NCBI GenBank assembly: GCA_963822615.1
Contig: CAWGIM010000001.1
Coordinates: forward strand, 620,001 to 684,000
DNA: 64,000 nt
Direction of reading: 5' to 3'
Origin: Trebonia sp963822615
GTDB lineage: Bacteria; Actinomycetota; Actinomycetes; Streptosporangiales; Streptosporangiaceae
Positions 62,455 through 64,000 of this stretch are shown here, piece by piece. The stretch's first letter is position 1. Every line of letters starts with the position of its first letter. The notes beneath the pieces are model-generated. The model saw only the letters and a program-made list of their open reading frames with translations, was not told where the DNA came from and did no database searches. Position numbers and translations under genes: made by a program.

Positions 62455-63492
62455 CTAGGCACGGGGGGTCACCGGCTGGCCGGCGAGGTGGCTGGCGGCG
62501 GCGAGCGCGCGCTCGCGCCAGGGGGCGGGGTCGGTCTCCCAGCGGGCGAGGGCACCGGGGTCGACCGCGGGGCGGCGGACCGGGAGCGCGCCCGCCGTTT
62601 CGGTCAGCGGATCGGCGGTCACGTCGCCCGCCAGCAGCGACATGGTGGCCAGGCCGCACGCATAGGGCAAGGCGGGCAGGGCGGCCGCGAGGGCGACGCC
62701 GGCCGCCAGCCCGACCGAAGAGTCGACCGCGCTCGACACCACAACCGGGAGCCCGCACGCCTCGGCCACCCGCAGGGCCGCGCGGACCCCGCCCAGCGGC
62801 TGCACCTTGACCACCACGATGTCGGCCGCGCCGGCCGCGCGCACCCGGAGCGGGTCTTCCGCCTTGCGGACCGACTCGTCCGCCGCCACCGGGATGTCGA
62901 CCAGCCGGCGCAGCTGCCCGAGCTCGGCCAGGGTCGCGCAGGGCTGCTCGGCGTACTCCAGGGTGTACCGGCTGAGCTGACGCAGCAGCCGGGCCGCCTG
63001 CCCCGGCGTCCAGCCGCCGTTGGCGTCCACCCGGATCTTGCCGCCCGGGCCGCCCGCGTCGAGGGCGTCGCGCACGGCGGCGACCCGCTCGAGGTCGGCC
63101 GACTCGGGCTGACCGCGCTCGGCCACCTTGACCTTCGCGGTCCGGCAGCCGGAGGCGGTGACGATGGCGTGCGCGCGCTCGGCCGGCACCGCGGGCACGG
63201 TCACGTTGACCGGAACCGAGTCGCGCAGCGGGGCGGGCCAGGGCACGGTGGCCGACTCGATCGCGCTCGCCAGCCAGCGGGCCGACTCGGCCGGCCCGTA
63301 CTCGGCGAACGGCGAGAACTCGCCCCAGCCGGCCGGCCCCTCGATCAGGGCTCCCTCGCGGACCTCGATACCGCGGAACCGGGTGCGCATCGGTATCGCG
63401 AACGCACGCAGCGTGCTCAGCAGTTCCGGCAGGTCAGGGAGCGTGCCGCCGCTCGCGGCCTCCCCGGTCACCGCCACTGCCTCACCGGACAC
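62455..63492 (-). CDS. menC: o-Succinylbenzoate synthase
   Basis: The 345-residue enolase-superfamily protein has KxK in RTAKVKVAERG, metal acids in IRVDANGGWTPG, EYAEQPCATL and VAADESVR, and the second catalytic Lys in IVVVKVQPLGG. These match OSBS of actinobacteria. It dehydrates SHCHC to o-succinylbenzoate in menaquinone synthesis. I use the GTG at 63492, five bases after GGGAGGAG. The GTG one codon earlier sits too close to that site. It is transcribed toward menD and is divergent from menE. Confidence 0.92.
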   Translation of the reverse strand: MSGEAVAVTGEAASGGTLPDLPELLSTLRAFAIPMRTRFRGIEVREGALIEGPAGWGEFSPFAEYGPAESARWLASAIESATVPWPAPLRDSVPVNVTVPAVPAERAHAIVTASGCRTAKVKVAERGQPESADLERVAAVRDALDAGGPGGKIRVDANGGWTPGQAARLLRQLSRYTLEYAEQPCATLAELGQLRRLVDIPVAADESVRKAEDPLRVRAAGAADIVVVKVQPLGGVRAALRVAEACGLPVVVSSAVDSSVGLAAGVALAAALPALPYACGLATMSLLAGDVTADPLTETAGALPVRRPAVDPGALARWETDPAPWRERALAAASHLAGQPVTPRA

Positions 63493-63558
63493 CACTCCTC
63501 CCGTTCCGGGACGATCGCCGTCCCTAGGAACCTTAGCGCCGGGCATCAGCGGCCGGCC

Positions 63559-63613
63559 GCACGGAGGTGGCGGGAGGCGCACGGACGTGGCGGGAGGCGC
63601 ACGGAGGTGGCGG
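63559..63613. repeat. Tandem 20-base repeat between menC and menE
   Basis: The unit GCACGGAGGTGGCGGGAGGC occurs about 2.7 times (63559, 63579, 63599) with one change (GGACG for GGAGG). It lies between the divergent menC and menE starts, where promoters are expected. Confidence 0.7.
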
Positions 63614-63668
63614 CGGAAGGGGGCGGCGTCGGGGGCCGGCCAGGCCAGGCGGATTACCCTTGACCTCC

Positions 63669-64000
63669 GTGACCGCCACTCCCCTGCCCCCGCCCGGCCC
63701 CGTCGGCCCGCCCGGCTCCGGCGACCGGCCGCTGCACGCGGTGCTGCTTGACGGGGTGGCGGACGCGGCGCGGCTGCTCGGCCCGCTGGAGCGGGCGCTC
63801 GACGGGACCGGGCCGGCCATCCTGCCGCTGGACGCCGGGCTTCCGGCCGCGCGGCTGCGGCAGCTCATCGACGCGTTCCAGCCCGGCGCGGTCATCGACC
63901 CCGGCGGCGCCGCCCGCACCCGTTCGGGATCACCGGGGGTGGCAGCGGAGACGGCCGTCATCGTCGGCACCTCGGGATCCACCGGAGAGCCGAAGGGGGT
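63669..64000 (+). CDS. menE: o-Succinylbenzoate-CoA ligase, 3' end outside the window
   Basis: From GTG 63669 the frame runs open to the right edge. It has a Pro-rich start (TATPLPPPGPVGPPGSGDRP), then HAVLLDGVADAARLLGPLERALDG and AARLRQLIDAFQPGAVID. It ends in AVIVGTSGSTGEPKGV, the AMP-binding P-loop of acyl-CoA ligases. With menD and menC adjacent, MenE is the natural identity: it activates o-succinylbenzoate with CoA. The condensed N-terminal part is shorter than in general acyl-CoA ligases, as in other actinobacterial MenE. Confidence 0.8.
   Translation, partial: MTATPLPPPGPVGPPGSGDRPLHAVLLDGVADAARLLGPLERALDGTGPAILPLDAGLPAARLRQLIDAFQPGAVIDPGGAARTRSGSPGVAAETAVIVGTSGSTGEPKG

Overview
The window is high-GC (roughly 70% or more by eye) actinobacterial DNA. 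Evidence includes GTG/TTG starts, many 4-base ATGA/GTGA start-stop overlaps, an ECF42 sigma/DGPF pair, DUF3099, DUF2254 and Stf0 families, ArgR boxes of Streptomyces type and menaquinone genes. The order Streptosporangiales or a relative is possible, but nothing here fixes the genus. I see no rRNA, tRNA or CRISPR array.

Layout. 1-1.7 kb: the end of a Tn7/Tn5053-like transposition module, tniB (frameshifted) coupled to tniQ. 1.9-3.5 kb: a MerR-PurC fusion and an IS1380-type transposase remnant. 3.8-20 kb: mostly single metabolic and stress genes (Stf0 sulfotransferase, hydrolase, ECF42-DGPF, Uma2 remnant, methyltransferase, HEAT protein, AraC-VOC, sirtuin, aldo/keto reductase, DUF72, MFS, FAD monooxygenase, crotonase, fructosamine kinase, PfkB, Nudix, DinB). 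20-30 kb: secreted S53 peptidase, UvrA-like ABC protein, and a two-component system divergent from a three-gene ABC exporter with a shared repeat operator. 30-43 kb: antiporter, DUF2254, SpoIIE phosphatase with a sigma-B-like promoter, msrA, pyrF, SLAC1/TehA channel, large LuxR regulator, cupin, a catalytically dead ClpP-like protein with its XRE repressor, DUF899 and an enolase-superfamily gene. 43.8-47.2 kb: a short editing-domain-free ThrRS behind a probable threonine leader peptide, then a regulator/GNAT pair whose start codons overlap. 47.2-52.9 kb: argG, a VIT1 transporter and an orphan substrate-binding lipoprotein, separated by repeat- and hairpin-rich intergenic DNA. 53-60.5 kb: padR-ABC export operon, MFS exporter and secreted GH25 muramidase. 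60.5-64 kb: menD-menC and divergent menE.

The most unusual signal is a 17-base word, CGCTTCTTGCTGTTATC, present seven times (one copy with a single mismatch), always on the + strand and always between genes: 47255, 47551, 47921, 49590, 51454, 51566 and 62413. Several copies abut hairpins, and two lie 20-26 bases from very long, nearly perfect inverted repeats whose arms share GTGGATG. Gene orientation around the copies varies, so the word does not behave like a simple promoter or terminator.

About eleven genes carry one-base frame disruptions, including the housekeeping gene pyrF, several in G/C runs. This looks at least partly like assembly indels rather than decay, so these genes are described over their full inferred extents.
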